A stretch of 64,000 nt of DNA, from contig CM055095.1 of the NCBI GenBank assembly GCA_029204225.1, positions 54,897,612 through 54,961,611 of the forward strand, written 5' to 3'. This DNA is from Diphasiastrum complanatum (lineage: Eukaryota > Streptophyta > Lycopodiopsida > Lycopodiales > Lycopodiaceae). Made by a program: the position numbers and the translations under genes. The notes beneath the pieces were generated by a model. It had not been told where the DNA came from, ran no database searches, and was given only the letters and a program-made list of their open reading frames with translations. Each line of letters begins with the position of its first letter. Within the stretch, counting starts at the first letter, position 1. Shown piece after piece: positions 10,244 through 20,870 of this stretch.

Positions 10244-11431
10244 TCAGCCAACACAAACTTTTTTCAGAATCTCATCATCAAGGTTCTGAAGCTTGAGCCT
10301 TTTATTCAAGTTTCTAGCAGGATCTTCTCTCTCGGAGATAGAGTCTAACGGATCGAACGGCTGAAAAAATCTAGTTTGCAAATCACTCAATCGTAACTCT
10401 AAATCTATAGGCTCAAGCCCCATATCAAACGGCCTCCTCTTGTTTTCAATCGTTTTGCATCCCGCACCTGCATATAGAGAACAGGAACTTCCGGTAGAGT
10501 TGGTTTCCAAGAAGCCTCGAGAGATAGATAAATATGGCTTGAGGCTCTGACTCCTCACGCTAGCAAGAGCTGCGAGCCCAGAACTAGGCCGTACCTGTCG
10601 TGAATCCGCCGCATGCTGTAAGCTTCCCTTAATAATCTGCAAGTTGTTAACCAACCTATATTCAGTAAAATTCGAGGTTGATAATTGACTTATCACAAAA
10701 TCAATGACCATCGTTTCTATGATAAAAACAAAACTTACAGCTGACCTCAGATTCATGATAGCTTTTGGTGTTTATTGCTGGATGCGATTCGGCGCAGTCT
10801 TCTTCCAAAGAATCGGCAGTCGATGGGATTTGGCATGGCTGAGAGTAACACGGAGGACAGCAATCTTGGGCGTAAAGGCTCCGAACAAATTCCGCTTCCA
10901 TCGAGTTCAAATATAAGCGATGTTTTTCATCGGTCCAACCTGTCTTCCTCAACAGCTTCTCAAATCGCACCTAACAAAAAAGTTGGAACGAAAATTGGTT
11001 AATACTTCAAGGGTACGTAGATATGACAGACTGTGCAACGAGCCTAAGAGTTCTTTTACGAAAGGCAAGGTTTTAAGCGTCTAAAAGCTTGAATAATCTG
11101 GAACTCAGAAATTTCTTAGCAAAAGGGAGATCAATACTGTCGAACGTATGGTGCTTTCTCTGTCACGATAATCAGGATAGGCACAATCGAATCCTTGTGA
11201 CTTCTGCACGCAAACTGCTCCAATATTGACGCTCCCGTTTGAGCACTCTCTACAACTTGAAGGCGCTTGTGTAATGTGATTAGGGATCGCTGAGGAGTCA
11301 GCATCCGAAACCGTGGAACTTGAGGAAAACTGTCGTTCATCAGAGAAATAGCTAACCTCCTCATTTACGTAGGAGCAGGCACTCGCCTTATCCAAGCATT
11401 TTGACGTGATACCACCTTTCCGGTTAGTCAT
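10244..11431 (-). CDS. COR27: COR27/COR28-like cold- and clock-regulated protein, three exons
   Basis: The proposed exons are 11431-11138, 10970-10746 and 10636-10244 (98 + 75 + 130 codons plus stop, about 303 residues), all joined in phase 0. Exon 2 follows a clear acceptor (TTTTTGTTAG) and carries WTDEKHRLYLNSMEAEFV, the signature of the COR27/COR28 family. Exon 1 is Ser/Cys-rich and starts at an ATG preceded by an in-frame stop. Exon 3 has a basic KRLKL patch near the C-terminus that may act in nuclear entry. In Arabidopsis these proteins are small nuclear regulators induced by cold, controlled by the clock and acting with light-signalling partners. The length is somewhat above the roughly 250 residues of Arabidopsis COR27. 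The intron 1 donor (GTATTG) and the in-frame intron 2 donor (GTCAGC at 10745) are weak. A strong GTAAGT donor at 10738 shifts the frame unless it is joined to a later acceptor at about 10570. Family call firm, exon edges tentative. Confidence 0.7.
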
Positions 11432-12068
11432 AATCTATAAACCTTGAGACAAAAGAACTCGACAATATCTAACATAATATTGTGCTTCTCGGAGGTTAAT
11501 TTTATGATAACCTGAGGCGCTGCAGAAGCAATGGCACTGGCTGAAGAAAAATCTTACACTGTATACGTCTTGCAAAGAGCAGAGCTATACTGACTCGCGA
11601 ACCTACTTTGGATATGAGACTTAAAATATCAGCCAAAAGACCGTGCAATACTTGCAAGCACTTGCTGTTATTGTACAGATAGAAGAGATTCGCAAGGCAG
11701 ACTGTTCAGATCCGGCAATTGCAAGATTGAAAATAGATACATTTGTAACAACTCAAAACAAACTACGAGACAGTCAACCAGGTATTAGACCGCAAGATAA
11801 TCAGCACTTCAGATGCTCATTACCTTAAGATCTTTACAAGTAAATCCAAAAACTTTCCAACGGTGAAATCATGAAACAAGATTCATTGCCAAGGTCAAAT
11901 TTAGACGCAAACAAATGCTCTGTCAACCTCTTTCATGAAGTCGGACCCATACTTCAGATTAGAGCATTGATTCTTCGCCAACAGCTTTGATGCTCCGCGT
12001 CGGCATCTATTCTCGCCAACAAGAAACGCTCCAAAGCTTCTGACGGAGTTTGCTCACTAAATCTAACA
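11432..12068 (-). promoter_or_regulatory. 5' UTR / promoter-proximal region of the COR27-like gene
   Basis: No better coding frame is seen here. The minus-strand TTC tract at 12069-12099 resembles pyrimidine-rich stretches near plant transcription starts, so the 5' UTR may reach about 12060-12100 (inference). No clear TATA box was found. Confidence 0.3.
11999..12004 (-). promoter_or_regulatory. CRT/DRE core (GCCGAC) upstream of COR27-like gene
   Basis: The plus strand reads GTCGGC, i.e. GCCGAC on the gene strand, about 570 bp upstream of the ATG. This is the core bound by CBF/DREB cold regulators. A single hexamer can occur by chance; the cold-regulated family gives it weight. Confidence 0.35.
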
Positions 12069-12099
12069 AGGGAGAAGAAGAAGAAGAAGAAGAAGAAGA
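12069..12099. repeat. (GAA)n microsatellite
   Basis: About nine GAA units on the plus strand, read as TTC on the COR27-like gene strand. Just beyond, at 12147-12168, GATGCGC and GCGCATC form a small inverted repeat. Confidence 0.9.
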
Positions 12100-12349
12100 G
12101 GGGCTTCGGGATGCGTTTCTTTTGTTCGTCTCCCTGAACAAGATGCGCATCCGGAAGCGCATCCGCAACAACAACAAAGAAGAGGGGCTGCGTTTCCAGC
12201 ACTGTCACTCTCCAATACACGCGATAACGCGAAGCCGCTCTGGGACGCGATCGCATGTGGCATTTTGATCGTCCACCTACCAACTTCCCGAGGAATCTGA
12301 CTCCGCCGCCGCCTCGGGCAATGGTAAGTGCCAGGGTTCGATTCCCAGT

Positions 12350-12356
12350 ACGTGTC
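12350..12356 (+). promoter_or_regulatory. ABRE-type site ACGTGTC
   Basis: ACGTGTC is the core of abscisic-acid response elements and lies just proximal to the evening elements. It is a single short match. Confidence 0.25.
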
Positions 12357-12363
12357 CAGGAGG

Positions 12364-12397
12364 AAAATATCTATTCTTCAATACCAAAGAAATATCT
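12364..12397 (+). promoter_or_regulatory. Pair of evening elements upstream of COR27-like gene
   Basis: A perfect evening element AAAATATCT lies at 12364-12372 and a variant, AAATATCT, at 12390-12397, 26 bp apart. CCA1/LHY/RVE MYB proteins bind this motif, and Arabidopsis COR27/COR28 are known clock targets. The pair is about 930-970 bp upstream of the ATG and about 270 bp beyond the putative start region. The motif is seen; the regulatory role is inferred. Confidence 0.5.
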
Positions 12398-12574
12398 AAA
12401 AAGTCAATATTCAATTGAAAAGTTAATTCCCTAGAGACAAGTTTATGACACGTCATCTATATGAGCTAACAACTAACAACTCTCAACACTTACCCCCTAT
12501 ATCAAACATAAGAGCTCTACTTGTTGAATTTGAGCAAGCAGTCATGAGTGAGCGAGCGAGCCCGAGCGCTCGCA

Positions 12575-12578
<4 letters not shown>

Positions 12579-12602
<24 letters not shown>
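12579..12602. repeat. (GA)n microsatellite
   Basis: About 12 GA units, preceded by a GAGCGAGC-rich stretch. Open frames across it are artefacts of the repeat. Confidence 0.9.
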
Positions 12603-12605
<3 letters not shown>

Positions 12606-12799
12606 CTTTTGTCGGGGAAGGGTCATGTCAACATGGGAGCGTTGCTCGCGTGAAATTAGGTCAAAAGTTTTGGATTTCTATATTAGTTGGTAGCTACAAC
12701 TACCTTTCATTTGAAAGGTTGCATAAACCTAAATTCATATGGCAAGGGTAGTAATCCCTTCACAAAAACTTAGGGATTGATTTCACTCACACACGTTTA

Positions 12800-12801
<2 letters not shown>

Positions 12802-12874
<73 letters not shown>

Positions 12875-12892
12875 TGTGTGTGTGTGTGTGTG
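12802..12892. repeat. Compound (TG)n-(AG)n-(TG)n microsatellite
   Basis: A TG tract of about 40 bp is followed by about 30 bp of AG and then about 20 bp of TG again. The TG-AG-TG sandwich suggests slippage plus interruption. The His/Thr/Ser/Leu repeats in open frames here are not real proteins. Confidence 0.95.
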
Positions 12893-15800
12893 CACATGCA
12901 TGAACTCAATGCTACTAAAAGGGTTGGTAAGTGGTGCATAAAAAATATAGGAGGCAAGTAAGGGCGTGTACTTCAAAAAACATCCCCCAACATGAAGCAT
13001 GTTAAGCATCTTGATGGTCTTATTTCTTCTCCTTGAGACATGGGAAATAGGCAATGATTTTGGAATGTCTACATGAACGCTCTTTTGACATCGCACTTGT
13101 GGGCAAGTTAGGCAATTACCTATTTGCTCCTTTCCTAATTTGTAAACATTCAACATTACCATCTAAATAATGTATTAGTTCAATGAACCATGATTAAATT
13201 CACCCAAAATATTGTTATATCATTTAAGGAACTAGATAATGATATTAGTAGAACCTTAATTGCCAAGTTTAACTTATGATGCAAAGGAATATATCTATGT
13301 AGAACAATGGCATCTTCCAATCTAGATGTGATTTAGGTGTATTCATTTTCTCATACGTTGATAATAAATACAACAACATAAAAAAAACAAGAACGTCATA
13401 ATTATGGCACGCCATGCAAGGAGGCTAAATTCATTATTACTAAATAAAATCAACACATCACAAGATGATGTCAATATACTCTTCATCGGCATCTAATAGC
13501 TTCTCATTATTTCCCAAAAAATATTGTATGCAATTTATGTCCTCCCATATATTTGTACATCTCAGCCTTCTCCTCAACTGTGTTACACCTAATATCTAAT
13601 AGGCTAAAGGATCAATCTTGGAATCATGGGAGGACAAGTTGACTTCAATTAGGTGGGCAACATGGGTGTCGTTTAGGTGCAGGCCTGAATTGGACTTGCA
13701 ATACTTGAGGGTGAGGTTCATTAGGTGATATTTGGATAGGGAGCAAATGTACATATTCGCTTGAGGGCTTTGGTTTTATGTGGTGAAGAGAATTGGTTGT
13801 CTATAGTGATCCAAGGAACATCATATATCCAATGATTCCATTGTTGCAACAGAAGAGACAAGAAGTGTTGTAACGAAAAACTTGGTTGGAGGTGATCATA
13901 TCATTGGTGGAAAAATCTTATCTTCTGAGCTAAAGAAGCTCTAGAGATTAGCTTAAATAGAAGACCATGCCAATTGCACTTCATCTGACTTGGGAGAGAA
14001 TGTTAAATATAGTAGGTCATTGGGAAGTCTGTAGTTAAGTGGTGAGCAAGTCAACATTTCTATTTGTTGTTATGAGTTAAAGAGTATGCAATCGCTATAG
14101 AAAATAAGCTCAAATAAGGTCTCGTTGTAGGGTTGTGACATTATTGGTACTATGTGGATTTGATCCATGAAAACATGCCAAAAAAGTTAGAAAATTGGTA
14201 AAAAAAAAACATGGTTTTTTCACTTTTTTGAGAGTTTGACTCAATATCTTTGCACAAAATTTTTCATGTACGTTCTTAGAGGTATAGTAAAGTTGTCCAA
14301 AGGCTTTGAACATGTTTGGGTATGCAGTGGGTTACTATTAAAAGTCCCAAAACCTCAAACAATAATGTATTTTTGATGATTTTTGGGCATGAATAACTCT
14401 TCATACAGTATCTGAAACCTCTGAACCTATATATATTCTGAAATATAATTGAAATTGCCTTTAATTCAAGCCCTCATGCACTCAATTTGGTGGTGAGAGT
14501 CTTAGGCAACAATTCACCCAAGTTATGCATGCAGGTACCCTCCTAAAATCCATTTTGCGATGGATCTGAGCCTACTGATCTTTGTTGGACCTAATAGAAG
14601 CTTCTCCAACTCTCCAATGAACCTAAATAGACTACTTGAAACTTGTATTTGGTGGAATAATTCTCCTCAAAAAAGTACACCCTCCTACAGTATTTTCTAG
14701 TCTTAAAAGCTCGCATGTGTGAAGCTTATGAAGCGAACTGATTGTTTCGGCTTTAGCTGCAGCTAGCAGCGCCAAGGATCCAGAGGTGTGCTTTCAATCT
14801 GTGCCTGTCGCATTTTTTCAAAAAATACAAAAATCGACTAATCTATACATACTCGCACATTTTAAACTCTACGAGAGAATGCGACAAATGTAAAAGCCGA
14901 AGGTCATCATAAAATGTTCTAAGTCATATTTTAGCTTCGTGTTGGGATTTCAAAAAAGTGCGAAAAATGCGAAAAACCTGACAAAGTGTTCGGCATTAAT
15001 TTAATCTTTACCACTACTTCTCATATTCATGAATATCTCATAGCTCAAAAACTCCTAAATCTCCTCTAGTTCTAGATTATTCAAAAATAATCACTAGAGA
15101 TTCCCTCTATTCACACAGGATAGTTCCACCATTGCACAAACTGGATTCCACAAAAGAAATCTATGCACTGGTTGATCCCATGAAAGTTTTATTCCTATCA
15201 TTTTCTTCTCCCCCTTTTAAAAGAAATTCCATAATTTTGATCAAAAAGTTCCCATGAGATACTAAAAATTTGAAAAGTCAGTAATGAGTATCAAATACTA
15301 TTACGAACAATCATAAAATATCTTATCCCGAGTGATAGAAACATTACTCTCAATAATCAACTATCAAATAGAGATAATCATTTGGAAGTCTGATTTCCAC
15401 TTAATCATTTGAAAACATCAATTGATTTTGAGCTATATTCATAAACTGAAATGGAAGTATGAATTCATATAACTTTAATAGTCCTTCAGAGCCTAGTTCT
15501 ACACTGGAAGGAATTATATGAATCTCAATCCAATTGTCTTGTATTTAAGAAATTTCTAAAAAGTAGAGGATTAAAGTAAAAAGAGAAATAGCTTTTAAGG
15601 GTTTCCAATTTGGAATTTATAAGAGGGCCTTTGAGGGATCTAGATCTATATCTCATAACCTCTCCAAATACTCTAAAAAAATTAACCAATGGTTTCAACT
15701 GTTAGCATTACTATTGATGTAAATACTACCCACTGGCCTACAGATCATTCTCACACAAGAATTTCCTCTTTGAAATCACCGATGTCCCATACCACCAGTT

Positions 15801-16204
15801 TTCTCTCCAAAAAAGTTCTTTGCTTTTAGATCTGCTCAACAAAAAATCAAACTTGATTATCTGACCATCCTATAACCAAATATAGGATCTGATCTTCAAG
15901 AAGATCTATAACCTCATTATCCGCTAATCCAGAGATCTAAAAACTCTATCTGGATTTCCAATACCAAGTATGCACATATCTATTCCACCAAGTACTAGAG
16001 TACCCCCATTATTTGTTCCTAATAGATCCCAATAATCCAATAACAAAATTGTAATTTAACAAGAATCTGCACATGGCTTTACCGTCACATAAACAACCCA
16101 TCTAGCAGGTATTATACTCTCGAATTCCTATCATCTGAGAGTTCCAACTCTTAGGAATAAGGCTTTTTACAGTACCAATGTGAACCAAGTGTCATTCTCA
16201 TTCC
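12893..16204. other. Intergenic DNA, no gene seen
   Basis: About 3.3 kb of AT-rich DNA without a recognisable gene, RNA, LTR or terminal repeat. Short frames (for example 14110-14313 minus) have no known motif. The right edge meets the truncated 3' end of copia element B. The expected 3' LTR of B, which would resemble 26205-26735, is not seen here. Confidence 0.4.
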
Positions 16205-16868
16205 TTGTCACAATTTCCAATAACAAATAGGGTCAACTCATGGTCCTATAGATATACAAAATAAATTCAACTTGAAGAATTTGATAAATCGGTGTTCTAT
16301 CCACTTTGTCACCTGCAAAATCGGAGTCTGAGTATGCTCTCAAACAAATATTAGTCCCTTGATACACTATGCCAAAGTTTCTAGTAGCTAAGATGTACCT
16401 TAACACTCTTTTGGCACTCTTCCAATGACATATTAGTGGACTTTGCATGTATTGACTCAATTTGCCAACACAAAAGCTAAGATCTGGTCTACTAATGGTC
16501 AAATAGATCAAGGAACCAATAAGTTTTCTATAGGTTGTGATGTCCTCAAAGGATGCTTCATCACTTTTCTTAAAAACTTTTACATTTAGTTCCATGGGAG
16601 TTTCAACTCCTTTACAATCTTTCATGCCAAACTTTTCTAAGATGGATCTAGCACACTACTTAGATTGACATATGAAAGTAAAATCATTGCATCTTGTAAC
16701 TTCTATTCCAAGTATGACCTTTAGAAGTCCTAGATCTACCATGTTAAACTCACTAGACAAGGAAATTATTAGATATCTCACGCCATCAAGATCATTTCCT
16801 GTGAGAATTATATCATCAGCATATAGAACCAAAATGATGATCTTTCCATCATTACATTTGTAGTACAA
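16205..16868 (-). pseudogene. Element B: RT palm (YADD) and truncated RNase H
   Basis: The frame 16868-16656 holds the RT catalytic box LVLYADDIILTG and the VDLGLLKVILGIEV segment. The frame 16625-16233 continues with VETPMELNVKV, YRKLIGSLIYLTISRPDLSF and the RNase H start SDSDFAGDKVDR. After DR a frameshift is followed by stops, and similarity fades by about 16205. The later RNase H residues and the tail are absent. Confidence 0.85.
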
Positions 16869-16875
16869 TGATGGT

Positions 16876-17412
16876 TTATAACAACTTACAAAAAATCCCT
16901 TGGAAATAAGTAAGAATGCAACCTAGAGTACCAAGCTCTAGGTGCTTATAAAGACTCTTCTTCAAAAAGCACACTTTGTCTTCTTCTCCATCTTTGATGA
17001 AGCCCTCGGGATGGCACATGTAAATTTCCTCCTTCAAGAATCCATTCAAGAAAGCATTTGTCACATCAAGTTGAAAGAGCTCCCACTTGCAAGAAGTAGC
17101 AAGGCATATGATCAATCTAATAATTACAAGCATTGCAACAGGAGCAAAGGTTTCATCATAATATATGCCTTTGACTTGCAAAAATCCTTTTGCTACAAGT
17201 CTAGCTTTATACTTATGAATGGAACCATCTTGATTATACTTCAATCTATATATCCATTTACAAGTAAGAGGCTTCTTTCCATAAGGTAGATCAACAAGAT
17301 CCCAAGTTTGATTTTCCAACAAAGCATCAAACTCTACTTGCATAGCATTCTTCCAACTTTGAGACTTAATTGCTTCTTTAAAACATGTTGGTTCTTCAAG
17401 CATAGTAGTCAA
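16876..17412 (-). pseudogene. Element B: RT N-terminal half
   Basis: Copia RT motifs are clear: TWDLVDLPYGKKPLTCKWIY, KYKARLVAKGFLQ, YYDETFAPVA, LDVTNAFLNGFLKEEIYM and VCFLKKSLY. The conserved YGLKQAPR segment is corrupted, where the frame is lost at about 16900. The upstream part (TCFKEAIKSQSWKNAM) is the usual region between integrase and RT. Confidence 0.85.
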
Positions 17413-18367
17413 GAAAGAATAAGAGGTGTGTAGTTGAGAATCTTCCCTTTGTCACTATAAGTGAGCGTTGATGGCTCATCCCTCACTCTTGTTGATCTTC
17501 TTGGCTCCTTTGAATCTTGAGCAAGAGCCTCTTGGTCTTCAGCTCCTCGAAGCGCCTCCTCGTCCATAGCATGATCATTGATAGGATGAGAGTTGTTGGA
17601 AAGCACCTTTTCTTTGCCATTGAGAGATTCACCAAAAAGTACATCTCTACTTACAACAACTTTCTTGGTAATAGGATCAAATATCCTATAAGCTTTACTA
17701 TTTTCACTATAACCAACAAAGATGCCTTTAAATGAAGTAGCATCTTCCTTTTTCCTTACTTCTAAAGGAATGTGTACATAACAAGTACATCCAAAAAATT
17801 TCAAATCACTAAGATTTGGCTTTTTGCCATACGATGCTTCATAAGGTGTGAGACTTCCAATGGCACTATTAGTCATTCTATTACATAGAAAGTTTGCACA
17901 TAAAATAGCTTCTCCCCAAAATGAAAATAGGAAGAGATGCATCTAATCTCAATGCTTTAACACACTCACATAGTGTTCTATTTTTTCTCTTGGCCACCCC
18001 ATTTTGTTGTGGGGTGTATGTGCAAGTAAACTCTCTTCTAATGTCAAAACTCTTTCATACTATTGGAGATGTACTCCCCTCCATTATCACATCTTAATAC
18101 TTTCAAGCTAGCATTAAGTTGCTTTTCTACAAGAGTTATGAGCTTCACAAAGGTTTCAAACACTTCACTTTTCTTAGACAAGAGGTAAATCCAAGAGTAT
18201 CTTGATTTATCATCAATAAAAGTCACATACATAAGAGCTCCACCATTAGATTCATGTGAAAAAGAGTGAACATCCGAGTGAATAAGATCAAGAGGAGAGT
18301 TAGATCTTGTCAAAGATCTCTTGAAAGGTTGCTTATGAGACTTGGAGAGTCCACAAGCTTGCCACAC
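17409..18367 (-). pseudogene. Element B: integrase
   Basis: Frames 18367-18044 and 17942-17409 hold the integrase core: SPLDLIHSDVHSF (first Asp), YVTFIDDKSRYSWIY and VLRCDNGGEYISNS (second Asp). Between them the Glu segment is broken by stops. The C-terminal part has FWGEAILCANFLCNR, FFGCTCYVHIP and the GIFVGYSENSKAYRIF block typical of copia integrase tails. Confidence 0.85.
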
Positions 18368-18433
18368 TTGGGTATGGCCTTGGGAAGTCCAATTGCTAGC
18401 TCCTTGTTCACCATGGTCTCCATAGCTTTATAG

Positions 18434-18850
18434 TTAGGATGGCCTAACCTCTTGTGCCATTGCTCCACTTAAGAGAGCTCCGCCCTTGCCATGGTAGCAC
18501 TTCCAACCATCATTAGCATCCAACTTAAATAACCTTCCTTGTTTAAAACCATTAGCAATACATTTATCATTCTTCAAGATGGAACATGCACCATGCTTGA
18601 AATGTACATCTAATCCACTATCCATAAGTTGACAAACACTTAACAAGTTCTTTGTAATAGAAGGTACATAAAGAACATTGTCTAGATCAACTTTCTTAGA
18701 TGATCCAAGACATAATGGAATGGATCCAATTCCTACAATCTCACATCTTTGATCACTTGCAGTGAAGATAAACTTTTTAGAGTTATTTTAAGAAAGTAAG
18801 GCAGAAAAGTAGTCTTTTTGGTGAGTCATGTGGGAGCTAGCCCCACATGA
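18434..18850 (-). pseudogene. Element B: protease to GAG-pre-integrase region
   Basis: The frame 18646-18434 contains LSVCQLMDSGLDVHF and GRLFKLDAN, the block between protease and integrase in copia polyproteins. The zinc-binding GAG-pre-integrase part near 18400-18450 is shifted. The protease catalytic region WWIDSGANSH lies at the end of the upstream frame (about 18855). Confidence 0.75.
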
Positions 18851-19474
18851 CTAGTGGGAGTTAGCACCACTATCAATCCACCATGTGTTGTGATTAGATG
18901 TTTGTATTAAGGAAGCCATCAAAGATAAGTTGCATTCATCCTCCTCCTCAAGCACAAGGTGGTTGTCCTTCTCTAGGGCATTCTTCTTCTTGTAACACTC
19001 GGATGCAAAGTGTCCTTTCTTTCCATAGAAAAAACACTTTAGCTTCTTCTTGTCCTTCTTGCTCTTGTCTTTTGAACTTGAAGCTCCATCCTTGCTCTCG
19101 GCCTCCACACCTTGGGTCTTGTTGGATGAAAACTTCTTCTTCTTCCCTTTCAAAGAAAAGTTAGCTTTCTCATCACCATCAATCAAAGATAAGGAACCAA
19201 TCCTATTCTTGATATGAAGCATCCTACTATCCTCAGAAACTAGCACACTACTATGAAGTTTTTCTATAGTAGGAAGTTGATCTTCAATAGCCAATGTTTG
19301 AACTAGATTAGAATACTCATTTCCTAATCCATTCAAGATGATTTGAGCTAACTCATTGTCTTGAATCTTGTCACTTATGAAAGATACCTCAATATTCAAA
19401 GATTTGATCCTAAGAACATAATCTTGGACACTTTCATTACTTCCTTTCATGCCTTGAAGTATTTTTGGATTCAT
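18851..19474 (-). pseudogene. Element B: gag with zinc knuckle, into protease
   Basis: This 207-codon frame has the gag helix region (SFISDKIQDNELAQIILNGL, LVQTLAIEDQLPTIEKL), a Lys-rich linker and the nucleic-acid-binding zinc knuckle. The knuckle reads CFFYGKKGHFASEC, so its second Cys is replaced by Tyr. The frame ends with the protease start WWIDSGANSH. Confidence 0.85.
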
Positions 19475-19531
19475 AAATAGATTGTAGTGAATCTCGTGAC
19501 TCTTTGTATGTGTTACAAGATGAGATCTCTT

Positions 19532-19759
19532 TCAACAAGTCATTACTACAGTCATTTTCAGGCAATGTAATGACAACCTAGATCTCTTCTTGTCCTTTAC
19601 TAAATCTTGAGCTACTTGAGGTTCTTCTTCCACACCAACAACAATGTCATACAATTCATGAAGTACTAATAATGACTCCATTTGAACTTTCCAAATGGCA
19701 TGATTAGTTGATGAAAGTCTTTTACTAGCCTCAAGTAAGAAGCCACCCATTGATGCCAT
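19532..19759 (-). pseudogene. Element B: gag N-terminus
   Basis: An ATG at 19759 opens ASMGGFLLEASKRLSSTNHA followed by WKVQMESLLVLHELYDIVVG, the N-terminal block shared with elements A, C and D. It is terminated early by a frameshift near 19600. Confidence 0.8.
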
Positions 19760-20250
19760 TATTAGTGTAAATGCCCTTGAAACTTGGATGGTTTCACTTA
19801 GAGATCTGAACCTATAGTGTCTTCTAGCAAACAATAAAGGTATAGACCCAACCCTACCACTCTACAACAAATCTTGAATGATGGATCAATAGATTACAAC
19901 CTCAACTTTGCAAATTCACTCCTTAATCTTTGGTTTACAACACTCTTTCTCTCTCAACTTCAAAGTACACTCAAAAAATAGAGAATCAACTTCAATTTAC
20001 TGTAAACAAGCTTTAATTCACCTATATGATTGATCTAAACTGAGAACAAATCAATGGAATAGAAACAATGCTAGTGAAAGCTTGAAAAATGCACTAAATT
20101 GTGTATGAAGCTCAAAATGCATTAAACTGAATTTTATTGACCAAAACAGGTTCATATGGAAAGTACACCTTCAGCCCACAAAAGATTTGGTACAAATATA
20201 ATGATTCTAGTTATCCATTCAAACTCGCTACCTCAATATTAGCTTGTTTC

Positions 20251-20870
20251 TGTGAAAATTGTCAACATTTCCTAGCTAGTTTGAGGCCTAAATTGGCTAA
20301 AATTGTAAATAGTTTTGGTTCTGGAGTTTTGCACGTGTGAACCAGGCCACAATGTTTTTATTTACTGTATTTTTTCAGTATGATGAAGTGTCAAACTTCA
20401 TACCCTTCAAAATGAGACCATTTTGATGTATTTTGGTCATATAAGCCATTTTTAGCTATTTTTCCTATATAGGGAATATCTAGGGTCAAGTACCTTCTAG
20501 AGAGAGGAGAGAGAGTCATCTTCCTCATCCATAAATAGTAGGGAAGTCGTGGAGAACAGGTTGGAGAAACCTTTTGTATGCTTCATTGAGATCAATAGAT
20601 CATTGTCATTGTTTCTTCCTCCATTGAGAGCATTGTTGTGTGTATTGTCTTCAAGCTATTGTGTATGATCTTAGGTGCTTTCCAAAAGTGATAGGCTGAT
20701 GTATTATGGACTGTATAATGCTATTTTGGGCCGCACTTGATGTTTATGGAAGTTTCCATTTGTGATAAATGCTTTTTGATCAAGTTCTTTGCATTCTAGG
20801 TAGCATAGAATGTGTTGCCAATTCCTAGCTTATGTAGTTTGGAGTGCAAGCATTCAAGCCAGTGATCTTA
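20251..20870 (+). mobile_element. Element A 5' LTR (3' end missing or altered)
   Basis: Starts TGTGAAAATT and matches the 3' LTR nearly perfectly to about 20866, after which the two diverge. It contains a G-box-type CACGTG at 20332-20337 and a TATA-like CTATATAG at 20465-20472, consistent with a promoter in U3. The canonical end (TTTTTCACA) is absent. Confidence 0.85.
20466..20472 (+). promoter_or_regulatory. Putative TATA box of element A LTR
   Basis: TATATAG lies about 215 bp into the LTR and is preserved in the 3' LTR (near 25695). It would place transcription start near 20500. The upstream CACGTG palindrome may be an enhancer site. Confidence 0.5.

Noticed and set aside
10704-11002. Plus-strand frames opposite the COR27-like exon 2
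   Set aside because: They are antisense shadows. The minus-strand reading has the family signature and splice sites.
12050-12283. Open frames on both strands over the GAA repeat
   Set aside because: They arise from the low-complexity tract (Glu or Phe/Leu runs) and have no other protein-like character.
12331-12360. tRNA-like B box (GGGTTCGATTCCC) suggesting a tRNA gene or SINE
   Set aside because: No matching A box or foldable tRNA body lies upstream and the T stem is imperfect, so a tRNA gene or SINE cannot be supported.
12797-13162. 121-codon minus-strand frame ending in His-Thr and Ser-Leu runs
   Set aside because: Its C-terminal third is the TG/AG microsatellite, and the remainder shows no known motif.
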